Shown here one piece after another: positions 9,519 through 19,322 of a stretch of 64,000 bases of DNA (the stretch's first letter is position 1; each line of letters opens with the position of its first letter). The notes under the pieces are model-generated. The model was not told the origin of the DNA and ran no database searches. It saw only the letters and a program-made list of their open reading frames with translations. The position numbers and the translations under genes are program-made. This DNA is from Saprospiraceae bacterium (GTDB lineage: Bacteria; Bacteroidota; Bacteroidia; Chitinophagales; Saprospiraceae): NCBI GenBank assembly GCA_016710585.1, contig JADJVN010000014.1, forward strand, positions 62,001 to 126,000, written 5' to 3'.

Positions 9519-10070
9519 CTATGCTGATTTTACAGGATATTTTGCGCTGTGAATCCCTTTTTTTAGTTTTTCCAATTTTCTCTGCAATAATTGACGTCGA
9601 AGTGGATTTATTTTCTCTATAAATAAAACACCTTGTATGTGGTCATATTCATGTTGGATTACTCGTGCATTCATTTCATCAAAAACTTCTATGTGTTCAA
9701 TGAAGTTTTCATCCAAGTATCTTAATTTCACATGAGTTGTTCTCTCGACATCTGCATGAATATTTGGAATACTCAGACAGCCTTCTTCAAATGCCCAAAG
9801 TGCCCCAGATTCATCGATTATCTCAGGATTAATAAAAATTTTCTTTAAGCCTTTATTCATCTTTTTATCTTCATAATAAGGTGTGGTATCTATAATAAAT
9901 AATCTAATGGATAATCCAATCTGAGGTGCAGCCAATCCAACTCCCTTTGCAAAATACATGGTCTCCCACATATTCGTTATTATATTTCCTAGATCAGGAT
10001 AACTACTATCTATATTTTCTCCTACTTTTTTCAATACTGGATGTCCATAAAGTACAACTGGTAATACCAT
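9519..10070 (-). CDS. def: Peptide deformylase
   Basis: At 183 residues all three deformylase motifs are intact: GVGLAAPQ, EGCLS and HEYDH. The Cys and two His bind the metal and the Glu is catalytic. It removes the formyl group from the initiator Met of nascent proteins. It lies 13 bp downstream of ruvX in the same direction, a common arrangement in Bacteroidota, and is probably co-transcribed with it. Confidence 0.97.
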   Translation of the reverse strand: MVLPVVLYGHPVLKKVGENIDSSYPDLGNIITNMWETMYFAKGVGLAAPQIGLSIRLFIIDTTPYYEDKKMNKGLKKIFINPEIIDESGALWAFEEGCLSIPNIHADVERTTHVKLRYLDENFIEHIEVFDEMNARVIQHEYDHIQGVLFIEKINPLRRQLLQRKLEKLKKGIHSAKYPVKSA

Positions 10071-10083
10071 CAGTTTAATATTT

Positions 10084-10494
10084 TTAAATATGCTTTAAAT
10101 ATTCTTGAAGTATAACAACGGCGCTCATCTTATCTAGTTCAGCTTTATCTCTTCTTTTTGACTTTTTCATACCACTTTGAACTAAAAAGGACTTTGCGGT
10201 ATGGGAGGTAAATGATTCATCGTGAAAATCAATATTTAAATCTGGAGATAATCCTCTTAGCTTTTCACCAAAATTTCTGATTTCTTGAGTCAGGTAGGTG
10301 TCATTTCCATCTTTATGTCTAGGTAGTCCAAGCACAATTTTTTCGACCTGTTCTTTTTGTAAATAGGATTTTAAAAATTCAAACAACTCACTAGTGTCCA
10401 CTGTAAGCAACCCATTGACTATTATTTGCAATGGATCTGTGACAGCAATCCCGCTGCGCTTTTGACCATAATCGATTCCTAGTATTCTGGGCAT
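10084..10494 (-). CDS. ruvX: RuvX/YqgF Holliday-junction resolvase-like, pre-16S rRNA nuclease
   Basis: The 136-residue protein begins with ILGIDYGQKRSGIAVTD, the RNase H-like Asp motif of the YqgF family. It also has IVLGLPRHKDG and a late acidic motif AELDKMSAVVILQEY. The family processes the 5' end of pre-16S rRNA and has been proposed as a Holliday-junction resolvase. It is the upstream gene of a two-gene leftward unit with def. Confidence 0.93.
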   Translation of the reverse strand: MPRILGIDYGQKRSGIAVTDPLQIIVNGLLTVDTSELFEFLKSYLQKEQVEKIVLGLPRHKDGNDTYLTQEIRNFGEKLRGLSPDLNIDFHDESFTSHTAKSFLVQSGMKKSKRRDKAELDKMSAVVILQEYLKHI

Positions 10495-10579
10495 TTTATG
10501 TTAAGCAACAATCCTAAAATGTGGACAATTGTAATGATGTCTTTGTTCACTTAAATTAATAATAAACAAAAACATTTAA

Positions 10580-10617
10580 TAAAAAAAGAACCCCCTTCGA
10601 CCATTGTCGAAGGAGGG
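10580..10617 (-). terminator. Rho-independent terminator of the large secreted-protein gene
   Basis: The arms 10591-10601 and 10606-10617 pair over 11 bp with one bulged A and a 4-nt loop. Read on the minus strand, the hairpin is followed by TTCTTTTTTTATT. It ends transcription of the gene whose stop is at 10665. Confidence 0.88.
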
Positions 10618-10664
10618 TCCCATCCCAAAAACAGTAAACTCTTTAGAACAAAACGAATTTAGCC

Positions 10665-13600
10665 TTATTGAATAACCAACATTCTCCTTGTAGCGGAATA
10701 TCCTGCTGCGTCCAATTGATAGAAAAGGACACCGGTAACTCCAAGCTGCAAGTTGTTTACAGTTACTGCATTATAACCTTTTGTAGCTGATACAGTCTTA
10801 GAGAAGACTACCTTGCTATTAAGGTCATAGATCGTAAGTGTTGCATCAGCAGCTTTCGGCATTTCAAAGCCAATTACTGTCTGATCAGAGAATGGGTTAG
10901 GTTGATTTTGATAGAGAACAACATTGTCATTTGTGATGACACCATTATTGGTTCTATACGCCAATTGAATATTCATCTCATCAAGATTTGCATCGTATGC
11001 CTCTGCAGTCGTGATAGCTGAATTAATGTGTAGTGAATTAGAAAGCTGACCTGTCGAAAGAGCCTTAAATTTAAGTGTGAACAATTTTGCATCCTTGTTT
11101 AGCTGTACAGCCTTGTTTGTATTCCAGCTAAAGGTGATGTATCCATCTTGCAATCTGTTCATGCCTAGATTCTCTGTAGTAAGATTTGACTCACCACTGA
11201 TGATATCTAAGAATTCCAAATTGTCCGCATCAAATTTTAAAGTGAATTGATACCCACTTAAGTTTACATTGTCTGCCATTTGTATAGGCACTACAATTTC
11301 TTCATTCGCATTTATTGTCAGTTCATTCGTAATCAAATTAAGCGTAGAATTATTTCTAGTACTTACTCCAGTTGCATTTGTTGCTGATGCAGTACCATTA
11401 ATATCTCCTACTTTTATTCCCATAAAATTGATGACCATACTGTTGATAAATGGATCAATTTTATATTCTTTTGTATATCCTTCATTTAAGATATCATCAC
11501 CAAAATTCTGGAATTTATAGTTTTTGTCTACAAATACCCATGATGTATTTTTCTCAAATTTTGGTATAATTCCTAAGATCAATTTTCTCAATTCAGATAT
11601 ATCAGCTGAAGTTACAGTCTTAGTATTGTTTACATCCGCTGCGATGATCTTATATGGAGATTTGAATTCAGATACTCCTAAGATATGCTTTTGGATCAAT
11701 ACGATATCTGCAGTCGTGATTCCATTAAGAGGATTGATATCCTTAGTTGGACTTAATGTATATACGGCTGATTGGCTGAAAGTCATATTTGAGAATGCGT
11801 ATTGACCATTATTTGAAGTAATCTGAGCTTGAAGCCCTGCTCCTTTAAGATCTACTACTACATCCGCTACATTATCATTCTGATCAGTGCTGATCAATCC
11901 TGATATGCCGCCTTTTCCTACTGTACCTCCACAAGCATGATTGTTGTCTTGGATCAAGATATAAGTTCTACAGAATGCCTGTTGACCAGTTGCTGGATCA
12001 GTCACCCATAATTCTACATTTCTTTGTCCTAAACTATCACAAGTGAATGTAATTGACTTCTTAGATGTATCACTTGAGAAACTCAAGATTACTCTATTTC
12101 CACAAGGATGATATGATCCTTTGTCAACATCACTAGCCCATATATCTACCATTCCCCAATCAGGGATACCATTGCCATTTCTATCGATAGGCATTAGATC
12201 TACTGCGATTCCATTTAAGCAATATGGTGTAGGTGCTTTGCAATTCATTACTGTGAACAATAATTCTTTTGCAATTTTATTTCCACACTTATCTTCGAAT
12301 ACAAACTTAATCTTATGTCTTCCAAGTTTATATCTACCAGAAGCATCAATACTGTTTCCAGCTCCTGCTTTTACAATGTCATAAGTTCCATTATTGTCTA
12401 AATCGATTAAATATTCCCAAACTAATTCATCATCCGGCGTACATTCGTCATCACCTCTTGCAGTCAAAGTAACTGGGCCAGAAGTACAACTGTCAAAAGT
12501 ACAGAATGTCGTATCTTTTGTAGGTAAAGTAGTGATTGTTGGAGCGATGATATTATTTACTTTTATGATTTGAGTATGCTCCACTGTTGGATTAATATAT
12601 CCACCAGCACCATTTGGTATTCTTTGGCACCAGTCGATGGCTTTCCACTTTCTCAATATCTTGAAACAAGCATCAGATCCTTTTACAAATCTAAATGTTT
12701 CATCTTCCATACTATATCCTACAAGATCACACTTATCTTCACCATGAGCGACAGGTCTTCCCATTCTATCTGGTGTAAGTTGGAATGCATTAAGACAACC
12801 TGTCAACACAGTATCTCTTGGCCACCAAATATCATTATATAAATCAAATGGATGGAAGTTGAAGAATGTAATTCTCTGCCAACAAGTGTCTACACCATTT
12901 CTATCTGCAACTACCCAGTATCTTATTATATCTCCAACATTACAGCTAGTTCTGTTGTCCTTAAATCCATGAGTAATGGTAAAATCACAATTGTCATGTG
13001 CAAAGCCATCGTGTAATGTAATCACACTGTCTTTTGTCCAATCATATCCTTTGTATTTTATTGTTCTAGTGTTGAATAATAAAGCACTGTCTCTATTGAT
13101 TGCACCAAACACATCCAAATTATTTAAATCGAAGTGATAATCACATGCAACAGTAACATTGATAGGCGCTTTGCAGATAGGCTTTAACTTATCTTGTACA
13201 AAAACCTGAACCATACAATCATTAAAGTTACCATGCTTATCTTTTACTCTGAATACTACTGTTACGACTCTATCGACATCTTCACAGCAGAACTCAACAT
13301 AAGGCTTAAACACCTCATCTCTTGTATCATTGTCGCAAGGACTCTCTACCATTCTTCTCACTAACATAGAATCAATATGACAATCATCATAAGATCCGTC
13401 ATTGAAAGTAGTAGCATAAACATGAGTCGTACCATCTATTGATAATGAAACTACTGTCTCTCTATCACATATAGCTACAGGTGCAGTCTTATCTGCAACA
13501 TGGATCACTAATGTATCAGCACTTTCATTATAACAATGATCATAAGCGCGATAGATGATCGTATCCCAACCAACAGGAAGTGTTACTACACCACCATTTT

Positions 13601-14765
13601 GATTCTTCAATATACCACCAGGATATACGACATCAACTTTTACTGGCTTATTTTCGCACTTGCCACAGCTATCAAAAACTACTGCAGGAGGAATTGTAAC
13701 AATAGCCTCACACTTGTATCCACCTGATGTTGTCGCTTCAAAATCATATGGTGCGTGAACGTAAGGAGCTTCTCTGTCTATGATTTCCAAAATCTGAAGA
13801 CAAGTTCTTACGATTTCTCTATTACACCACCATTCACGGATAGTCCAAGCACGCATGATCTTATGTACACATCCAATTGTACCTAGATCGATATCATCAT
13901 AAGTAACACCTACATTACAATAAATATCACCTAAAGGCCACAATGCAATTGTGTCTATCAATAATGGTGCAGTATGAACTGTATCTCTGTATAATGGAAC
14001 TCCTGTAAAATCGGGATGCGGATGGCCATTTCTATCTAATGGAATTCTATTATAACAAATATCCTTACAATTGATTGGGCAATTGAGTGCAGGATTCAAT
14101 GGATCATAAATCCAATTCTTAGGGCACAATACTTTAGCCGTATCAAAACGCTTTAAGTAAATTGTATCATAACACATTGGAGATGTATTACCATAAATAT
14201 CTCTTGCAAGATATCTTCTTACTAATCTTTTTATAAAAGTCGGATCACAATTCAATGGTTGAATTTGCTCATCCACCAAAAGGATTGTATCCAAATCACA
14301 ATTGTCTTCTGCTGCTGGTACAAATGACGATGCAGCAAAGCACGGAATCGTGTCTTTACCACATTCAATTATTGGAGCAAGCTTGTCCTCTATTGTGATA
14401 TTACCCCAACATTTATTGCCAGAGATGATGTCCTTAACTTCTACTTTAAGGGTTTTTCCTACCCAAGCCTTACTCACCACTGGTGATCCTGGAATTGGAA
14501 TGTTGTAGTTTAAAACTGTGACTACATAAGTAGCACCAGGGCATAAAGTCACTGTATCATTGAGCATCATTGCGGCAGTAATTGTGGCTTCACAATTTGC
14601 ATCAAGAGATACTTGAACAAGACCATTGCATGCTAATGAGCATTGTGCATTTGCATTGTTTTGAAGTGTCATCACAAACAATAACGGCACTAAAAATGCG
14701 AACTTAATCCTATTCATGATAGAATTTTTTCGGCTAGCTGGAGATGTAAAACTCGTTTGACCCAT
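10665..14765 (-). CDS. Large secreted multidomain protein with dockerin-like and cohesin-like regions and T9SS sorting domain
   Basis: The chosen start at 14765 has a perfect Shine-Dalgarno AAGGAGG 5 bp upstream; the frame is open to 14831 but lacks one there. The 1366-residue product has an extended N-region and signal peptide (ending NANAQCSLAC). A long Cys-rich region follows, made of repeated HYR/Ig-like modules with phrases such as DKTAPVA, DREAPYV and DKLKPIC. Two dockerin-like Asp/Asn loops lie at about 1008-1065 (DINPLNGITTADI, DVNNTKTVTSADI), a cohesin-like beta domain at about 1135-1270, and a type A sorting domain over the last 80 residues (NQPNPFSDQT). It is probably a calcium-binding surface protein exported by T9SS. 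Two tandem promoters precede it. Adhesin or surface-layer role is inference. Confidence 0.88.
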   Translation of the reverse strand: MGQTSFTSPASRKNSIMNRIKFAFLVPLLFVMTLQNNANAQCSLACNGLVQVSLDANCEATITAAMMLNDTVTLCPGATYVVTVLNYNIPIPGSPVVSKAWVGKTLKVEVKDIISGNKCWGNITIEDKLAPIIECGKDTIPCFAASSFVPAAEDNCDLDTILLVDEQIQPLNCDPTFIKRLVRRYLARDIYGNTSPMCYDTIYLKRFDTAKVLCPKNWIYDPLNPALNCPINCKDICYNRIPLDRNGHPHPDFTGVPLYRDTVHTAPLLIDTIALWPLGDIYCNVGVTYDDIDLGTIGCVHKIMRAWTIREWWCNREIVRTCLQILEIIDREAPYVHAPYDFEATTSGGYKCEAIVTIPPAVVFDSCGKCENKPVKVDVVYPGGILKNQNGGVVTLPVGWDTIIYRAYDHCYNESADTLVIHVADKTAPVAICDRETVVSLSIDGTTHVYATTFNDGSYDDCHIDSMLVRRMVESPCDNDTRDEVFKPYVEFCCEDVDRVVTVVFRVKDKHGNFNDCMVQVFVQDKLKPICKAPINVTVACDYHFDLNNLDVFGAINRDSALLFNTRTIKYKGYDWTKDSVITLHDGFAHDNCDFTITHGFKDNRTSCNVGDIIRYWVVADRNGVDTCWQRITFFNFHPFDLYNDIWWPRDTVLTGCLNAFQLTPDRMGRPVAHGEDKCDLVGYSMEDETFRFVKGSDACFKILRKWKAIDWCQRIPNGAGGYINPTVEHTQIIKVNNIIAPTITTLPTKDTTFCTFDSCTSGPVTLTARGDDECTPDDELVWEYLIDLDNNGTYDIVKAGAGNSIDASGRYKLGRHKIKFVFEDKCGNKIAKELLFTVMNCKAPTPYCLNGIAVDLMPIDRNGNGIPDWGMVDIWASDVDKGSYHPCGNRVILSFSSDTSKKSITFTCDSLGQRNVELWVTDPATGQQAFCRTYILIQDNNHACGGTVGKGGISGLISTDQNDNVADVVVDLKGAGLQAQITSNNGQYAFSNMTFSQSAVYTLSPTKDINPLNGITTADIVLIQKHILGVSEFKSPYKIIAADVNNTKTVTSADISELRKLILGIIPKFEKNTSWVFVDKNYKFQNFGDDILNEGYTKEYKIDPFINSMVINFMGIKVGDINGTASATNATGVSTRNNSTLNLITNELTINANEEIVVPIQMADNVNLSGYQFTLKFDADNLEFLDIISGESNLTTENLGMNRLQDGYITFSWNTNKAVQLNKDAKLFTLKFKALSTGQLSNSLHINSAITTAEAYDANLDEMNIQLAYRTNNGVITNDNVVLYQNQPNPFSDQTVIGFEMPKAADATLTIYDLNSKVVFSKTVSATKGYNAVTVNNLQLGVTGVLFYQLDAAGYSATRRMLVIQ

Positions 14766-14770
14766 GAGAT

Positions 14771-14777
14771 CCTCCTT
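14771..14777 (-). promoter_or_regulatory. Strong Shine-Dalgarno site that fixes the start at 14765
   Basis: The minus strand reads AAGGAGG, then ATCTC, then ATG. Such a full anti-SD match is uncommon in this phylum, where most genes lack one, and it favours this start over the ATGs at 14831 and 14717. Confidence 0.7.
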
Positions 14778-15016
14778 TTTGTTGTGTTTAAAAAAAGTTT
14801 TTAAAATATTTATACATTCCGCAATGCACATTGCACCGCAGTTTTCTTTTCAAAACTGAGTTTTAAACTGAAGATAAAAAGATGAATAGTCGATTTAGCC
14901 ACAGTCGTGGTCTAGAATCATTCGTTGTTGGTTGTAAAAAAAATTGTGCTAAAATATAGCTTGCGCTAAAGTGTGGGTCTACTATAAAATCTTGGGTTGG
15001 TAGATAAATTCTCCTG

Positions 15017-15047
15017 CAAAGGTAGAACTTATTTTAAATATTCCAAA
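15017..15047 (-). promoter_or_regulatory. Proximal promoter of the large secreted-protein gene
   Basis: The minus strand has TTTG (15047-15044), a 19-bp spacer and TACCTTTG (15024-15017), an exact fit to the consensus TTTG-N19-TAnnTTTG. Transcription would start about 245 nt before the ATG. Confidence 0.75.
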
Positions 15048-15101
15048 TATTTAACTCTATTTTTTTCAATAGATTATAAATAAGAGAAATACTTAATGGG
15101 A

Positions 15102-15132
15102 CAAAGGTAAGGGTATTTTTGATATTTCCAAA
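15102..15132 (-). promoter_or_regulatory. Distal promoter of the large secreted-protein gene
   Basis: It has the same elements and spacing as the proximal copy: TTTG (15132-15129), 19 bp, TACCTTTG (15109-15102). It lies exactly 85 bp upstream, with similar flanking sequence (ATTCCAAATATTT / TTTCCAAATATTT), so the pair looks like a local duplication. Confidence 0.75.
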
Positions 15133-15479
15133 TATTTTATATAATTTTTTTTATAATATGTAAAATTAATTAGTTAATGTGAGAATTTGCAAATGAGAGA
15201 ATTTGCAAATGGTTTTGGACTGGGTCGGATTTTAGTAATTTGTTGAAACTAAAGGTTTATAATTAATATATAGTATAATTATATATATATGTCCAAAACA
15301 AGTTGAAAAGCCTCTCGTTGGTCGCGGTTTTAACCTGCAAATCTATATGATTGCAATTTATAATCCATCTCTTTTGCTTAAAGTGCATACTTCTCTAAAC
15401 AACAAATCTATCCATCGTATAATAATAAATGTCGAATCGATGTTAAAAATTTAAATTTCCCTTGCTATTATAAATGTTA

Positions 15480-15523
15480 CAGGGTTTATAATTATAAAGT
15501 GCATTTATATGTTATAAACCCTG
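15480..15523 (-). terminator. Hairpin downstream of the split T9SS gene
   Basis: CAGGGTTTATAA (15480-15491) pairs perfectly with TTATAAACCCTG (15512-15523) across a 20-nt loop, 16 bp after the stop at 15539. There is no strong U-tract, so it may be a terminator or an mRNA 3'-end stabiliser. Confidence 0.5.
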
Positions 15524-15538
15524 ATATAAATATTGGGA

Positions 15539-17066
15539 CTAATACACGATCTTTAAAGATTGATATACTTTATCGTCTGTAACCTGACAAAAAATGATCT
15601 GTCCTCTCGTAGTTATTTTATCCAAACTTAAATATGAAATACCCTTTTTGGAAATAGTAGCAATATTTTTTCCTGATAGATCATAAAATTGAAATATCAA
15701 ATTTGCATTTCTATATTCTTCTTCAACTTCGATTACATTATTCGTACAATCAAATCTCGCTATCTGTGCCTCAGAAATTACTTCTTGCTTTGTGTCAGAA
15801 ATTAAATCTGTATATACCCACAATTCATTTCCAGAAGTGCTAGTATTCTTTGCAAAATACATCTTATTCTTAAAATAAATTAATGAAGGCTTAAATCCTA
15901 CAGATGAACTTTTAAATAAACTCGTCAATTTGCGTTGATTTTTTGTAGTGGAATTATATTCCCATAATTCTACCTCTGTTCCGGACTTTGTATAATGCAA
16001 TAATGATCCAAAGGAATTAAAATTAAATGTTTTGAAAAAAGAAGTCCCCAGATTTGCTTCTATTACTTTGGTACCTAAAATAGTTCCATCAGATTCCCAT
16101 AATTCTTTTGAACTTTGATCTTGCGAAAAATAAAATTTATCGTTTACCTTTAACAACTCCAAATTTTTTGCTGCATTACTAAGCGTTGTAATTTGCTTAG
16201 TAATGCTATCATAAGAATTCAAATCTTTACTTGTGTTAAAAACATAGTTTTTTCCTACTTTTATGAACTTATCAATATTTCCCCTGTACGTTAGATCTTT
16301 TATCTCATTTTGAGTAACTAAAAAGTTTGAATATTTACTATCTTTTTGAGCATAAAGCACGATAACATTTTTCATCTGCAATAGCGTCATCTATGATATC
16401 CAATGTAATTCTCGATTTCAAATACTCCTTCAACAAGATTGTACCTGCACTTGTACCATCAGTGATGAGAGCATCTTTCTGTACTGCATTGGTACTACCG
16501 TCTGAAATAATTAATGACTCACCATATTTAGAATAATTTGAAATACTTGATATACCATCCCCTTCATAAATTTTGATTGTACCTGATTGCGTTCCATCAG
16601 AATACCAAATTTGGTCAGGATTACTCATTGAAGAAGAAGATGTTCTTAAGAAAACTATAGCATTATTCTTCAATGGCTTAATGGCTTTAATTTCGCCACT
16701 TGTAAATTGGGCTAGAACACTTATTTTATTTGTACTCTCTATATAATTATATACAGTGTTATTCGCGCCGCGCCCATTAAAGTACAAATTTGATCCTGCT
16801 AATGTAACTAATCTTGGTTCATAAATTGAATCATTGAATCCTATTCGTGTAACATTGCCTATAGTCCCATCTGTCCTATGTATTTCATCATTAAAACTTG
16901 GTTTTGCAACAAAGTAAAGGTAGTTTGTAGATTGTTGTGATTCAAAACCATAAAAATAGATTCCATCAGATGTCCCAGATGCAATGTCACTATGTAAAAC
17001 AATATTTTGGCTAACCAAATTAGTAACTATGCAAATCATTAAAATACTTAAAATGTAATTTTTCAT
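15539..17066 (-). CDS. Secreted beta-propeller-like protein with T9SS-type tail, frame interrupted near 16370
   Basis: The start at 17066 gives a good signal peptide (MKNYILSILMICIV ending LVSQN). The first frame runs to 16338 and carries repeated readout motifs (EIHRTDGT, IWYSDGTQSG, ALITDGTSAG), and the second frame (16390 to 15539) continues the same motif series (LWESDGTILG, ELWVYTD). Adding one A to the five-A run at 16368-16372 (T-run on +) joins IADEK to NVIVLYAQ without loss, giving about 508 residues. The last ~75 residues (FQFYDLSGKNIATI ... SLKIVY) look like a T9SS type A sorting domain. The defect is either a homopolymer error or a recent one-base deletion. Ligand unknown. Confidence 0.7.
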
Positions 17067-17257
17067 AAATAGTAGGTTGTGATTTAAATTATTCACACAC
17101 ATCATTTATTTTTTATAATTAAACCTTCATTTGCAGATTTGCACATTTTATAAAAAGTTCGTTTTATAGCGGCTTAATGAATTATCGTTTTGTCTACTAT
17201 AGTGAGGAACTCCAAATTCTCACATTAACCAATTAACTCATTTTCTAATTAAAGCAT

Positions 17258-17265
17258 TACCTTTG
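17258..17265 (+). promoter_or_regulatory. Possible -7 element for the serS unit
   Basis: TACCTTTG lies 22 bp before the serS ATG and matches TAnnTTTG. No clear -33 TTG sits at the usual distance, so this is a half-supported promoter. Confidence 0.4.
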
Positions 17266-17287
17266 CCTCCACAATATTTATTATAAA

Positions 17288-18567
17288 ATGGTAGAATTAC
17301 GAATATTCAAGCAAGAAAGAGAAAGAGTATTAGAAGGCTATAAAAAGCGCAATCTAAGTGATGATAGCCTTGCCTTGGTTGATAAAATCATAGCATTGGA
17401 TGATGAAAGAAAATCCAATCAAGCAAAACTTGATGCAAATCTTGCTCGGGTCAATATTCTTTCTAAAGAAATAGGTGATTTATTCAAATCAGGCAATCAA
17501 AGTCAAGCCAATTCTCTTAAAGATGAAGTCGCACAGCTTAAGGAAGCAAACAAAGATCTAGAATCTTCCAAAGATCAGATATCTAAAGACCTTGAATCCA
17601 ATCTACTACAACTGCCCAATGTGCCATACCACATGGTTCCCCATGGCAAGACTGCAGAAGATAATTTTGTTTATAAAAATTGGGATTCGCCATTTCCAAA
17701 ACTGGCCGATGATGCCTTCCTCACTGGGAGTTAGCAAAAAAATATAATCTCTTCGATATGGAGCTTGGTGTCAAAATATCTGGCTCAGGTTTTATCTTAT
17801 ATAGAGGCCAAGGGGCCAAACTCCAAAGGGCCTTGATTAATTTTTTCCTTGATCACGCAACTGCTGAAGGCTATGAAGAAATTCAAGCGCCACTCTTGGT
17901 CAATGAAGATTCTGCTAGAGGAACGGGACAATTACCCGACAAAGAAGGGCAAATGTATTATGCAGAAAAAGATGACCTATATCTTATCCCGACTGCAGAA
18001 GTGCCTGTCACCAATATCTATCGCGACGTCATCCTTCGAGATGAGAATTTTTCTATTAAGATGTGTGGCTACACACCTTGCTTTCGCCGAGAAGCAGGAT
18101 CCTATGGGGCACATGTCAAGGGACTCAATCGCGTACATCAGTTTGACAAGGTCGAAATCGTTCGAATCGAGCATCCAGATAAGTCGTATTCTGCTTTAAA
18201 TGAGATGATTAAGCACGTAGAAATTTTATTAGAAAAATTGGAACTCCCCTATCGAATCTTACGTTTATGCGGAGGAGATATGGGATTTGCTTCTGCAATG
18301 ACCTATGATTTTGAAGTCTATTCGGCAGCCCAACAGCGATGGCTAGAGGTGAGCTCAGTGTCTAACTTCGAGACTTTTCAGGCGAATCGCTTAAAGTTGC
18401 GATTCAAGAATGAAAAAGGAGATTCGGTTCTAGCTCATACACTCAATGGAAGTGCTTTGGCTTTGGCTAGGATCGTTGCCGCGTTACTTGAGAATCATCA
18501 GACGTCAGAAGGAATAAGAATCCCAAAGGCATTAGTGCCTTATACAGGATTTGAATTTATTCGTTAA
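17288..18567 (+). CDS. serS: Seryl-tRNA synthetase, frame interrupted near 17716
   Basis: Charges tRNA-Ser with serine. The first part (17288-17734) encodes the N-terminal tRNA-binding coiled coil and stops after DDAFLTGS. The second frame, open from before 17758, encodes the class II catalytic core with motif 2 FRREAGS and motif 3 LNGSALALARIVAALLEN. Restoring one C at GCC-TTC gives DALPHWELAKKYN, the expected linker sequence, and a normal protein of about 426 residues. Because the enzyme is essential and no second copy is visible, a consensus error is the likeliest explanation. It heads an apparent operon with the metallopeptidase and frr. Confidence 0.88.
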
Positions 18568-18589
18568 TTAAAAAAAATATAGAAATACA

Positions 18590-19288
18590 ATGTTCAATGC
18601 AGATTACATGATTTATTACGCGATCACAGCGGTGATGTCCCTTATAGGTGCATGGGTGAGTAATAGATTGCAATCCAAATTCAAACAATACAGTGAGGTT
18701 CGACTTCGATCCAATATGTCTGGAAAAGATGTGGCAGAAAAAATGCTTTCATTCTATAATATACGAGATGTTAAAGTCATAGAAGGTCAAGGTTATTTGT
18801 CTGATCACTACAACCCTTTGACAAAAACCGTAGCCTTAAGTCCAGAAGTTTATCAAGGTAGATCTGTTTCAGCAGCAGCTGTAGCAGCTCACGAATGTGG
18901 ACATGCTGTCCAACATGACACTGCTTATGCTATGTTGAAGTTGAGATCTGCTATCGTTCCAGTAGTAAAAGTGGCTTCTATGGCTTCTCAGTTTTTATTG
19001 ATGTTTGCCTTCATGCTTGCCAACACTTTTCCTTCACTCTTATTGATTACAATTATCGCATTTGCAATCACTTGTTTATTTAGTATCATCACTTTACCTG
19101 TAGAATTCGATGCAAGTAAAAGGGCTTTGGTATGGCTTGACCAATCAGGGACTGCACAAGGTGAAGAATACGAAGGTGCAAAAGATGCATTAAAATGGGC
19201 TGCCATGACTTATGTTTCTGCTGCATTATCATCATTGGTGATGTTAATTTTCTTGATCCTACGTTACATGGGAACCAACAGAGAATAG
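18590..19288 (+). CDS. Membrane zinc metallopeptidase, YugP-like
   Basis: The 232-residue protein has an N-terminal membrane helix, the motif AAHECGHAVQH (HExxH zinc site, about residues 101-105), and two or three further hydrophobic segments (about 125-165 and 205-228). The later FDASKRAL segment is typical of the neutral zinc metallopeptidase family (Zn_peptidase_2). It is likely an integral inner-membrane protease with unknown substrates. It sits 22 bp after serS and 34 bp before frr, in the same direction. Confidence 0.88.
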   Translation: MFNADYMIYYAITAVMSLIGAWVSNRLQSKFKQYSEVRLRSNMSGKDVAEKMLSFYNIRDVKVIEGQGYLSDHYNPLTKTVALSPEVYQGRSVSAAAVAAHECGHAVQHDTAYAMLKLRSAIVPVVKVASMASQFLLMFAFMLANTFPSLLLITIIAFAITCLFSIITLPVEFDASKRALVWLDQSGTAQGEEYEGAKDALKWAAMTYVSAALSSLVMLIFLILRYMGTNRE

Positions 19289-19322
19289 TATCTTTGGACC
19301 AATTTTAAATCATAATAAACTT

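Larger units (their letters stand above)
14766..15538. other. 773-bp intergenic region: long leader, two promoters, short repeats, hairpin
   Basis: No convincing gene is present. From right to left (the sense of both flanking genes) it holds a 12-bp-stem hairpin near 15.5 kb, an AT-rich stretch, a direct repeat GAGAATTTGCAAAT (15181-15194 and 15197-15210), two tandem promoters, and a leader of roughly 250-340 nt before the large secreted-protein gene. The leader includes small inverted repeats near 14821-14834 and 14839-14858 that could fold in mRNA. Confidence 0.6.

Noticed and set aside
11269..14508. Plus-strand frames within the large secreted-protein gene
   Set aside because: All are short, lie fully inside the minus-strand coding sequence and show no family features.
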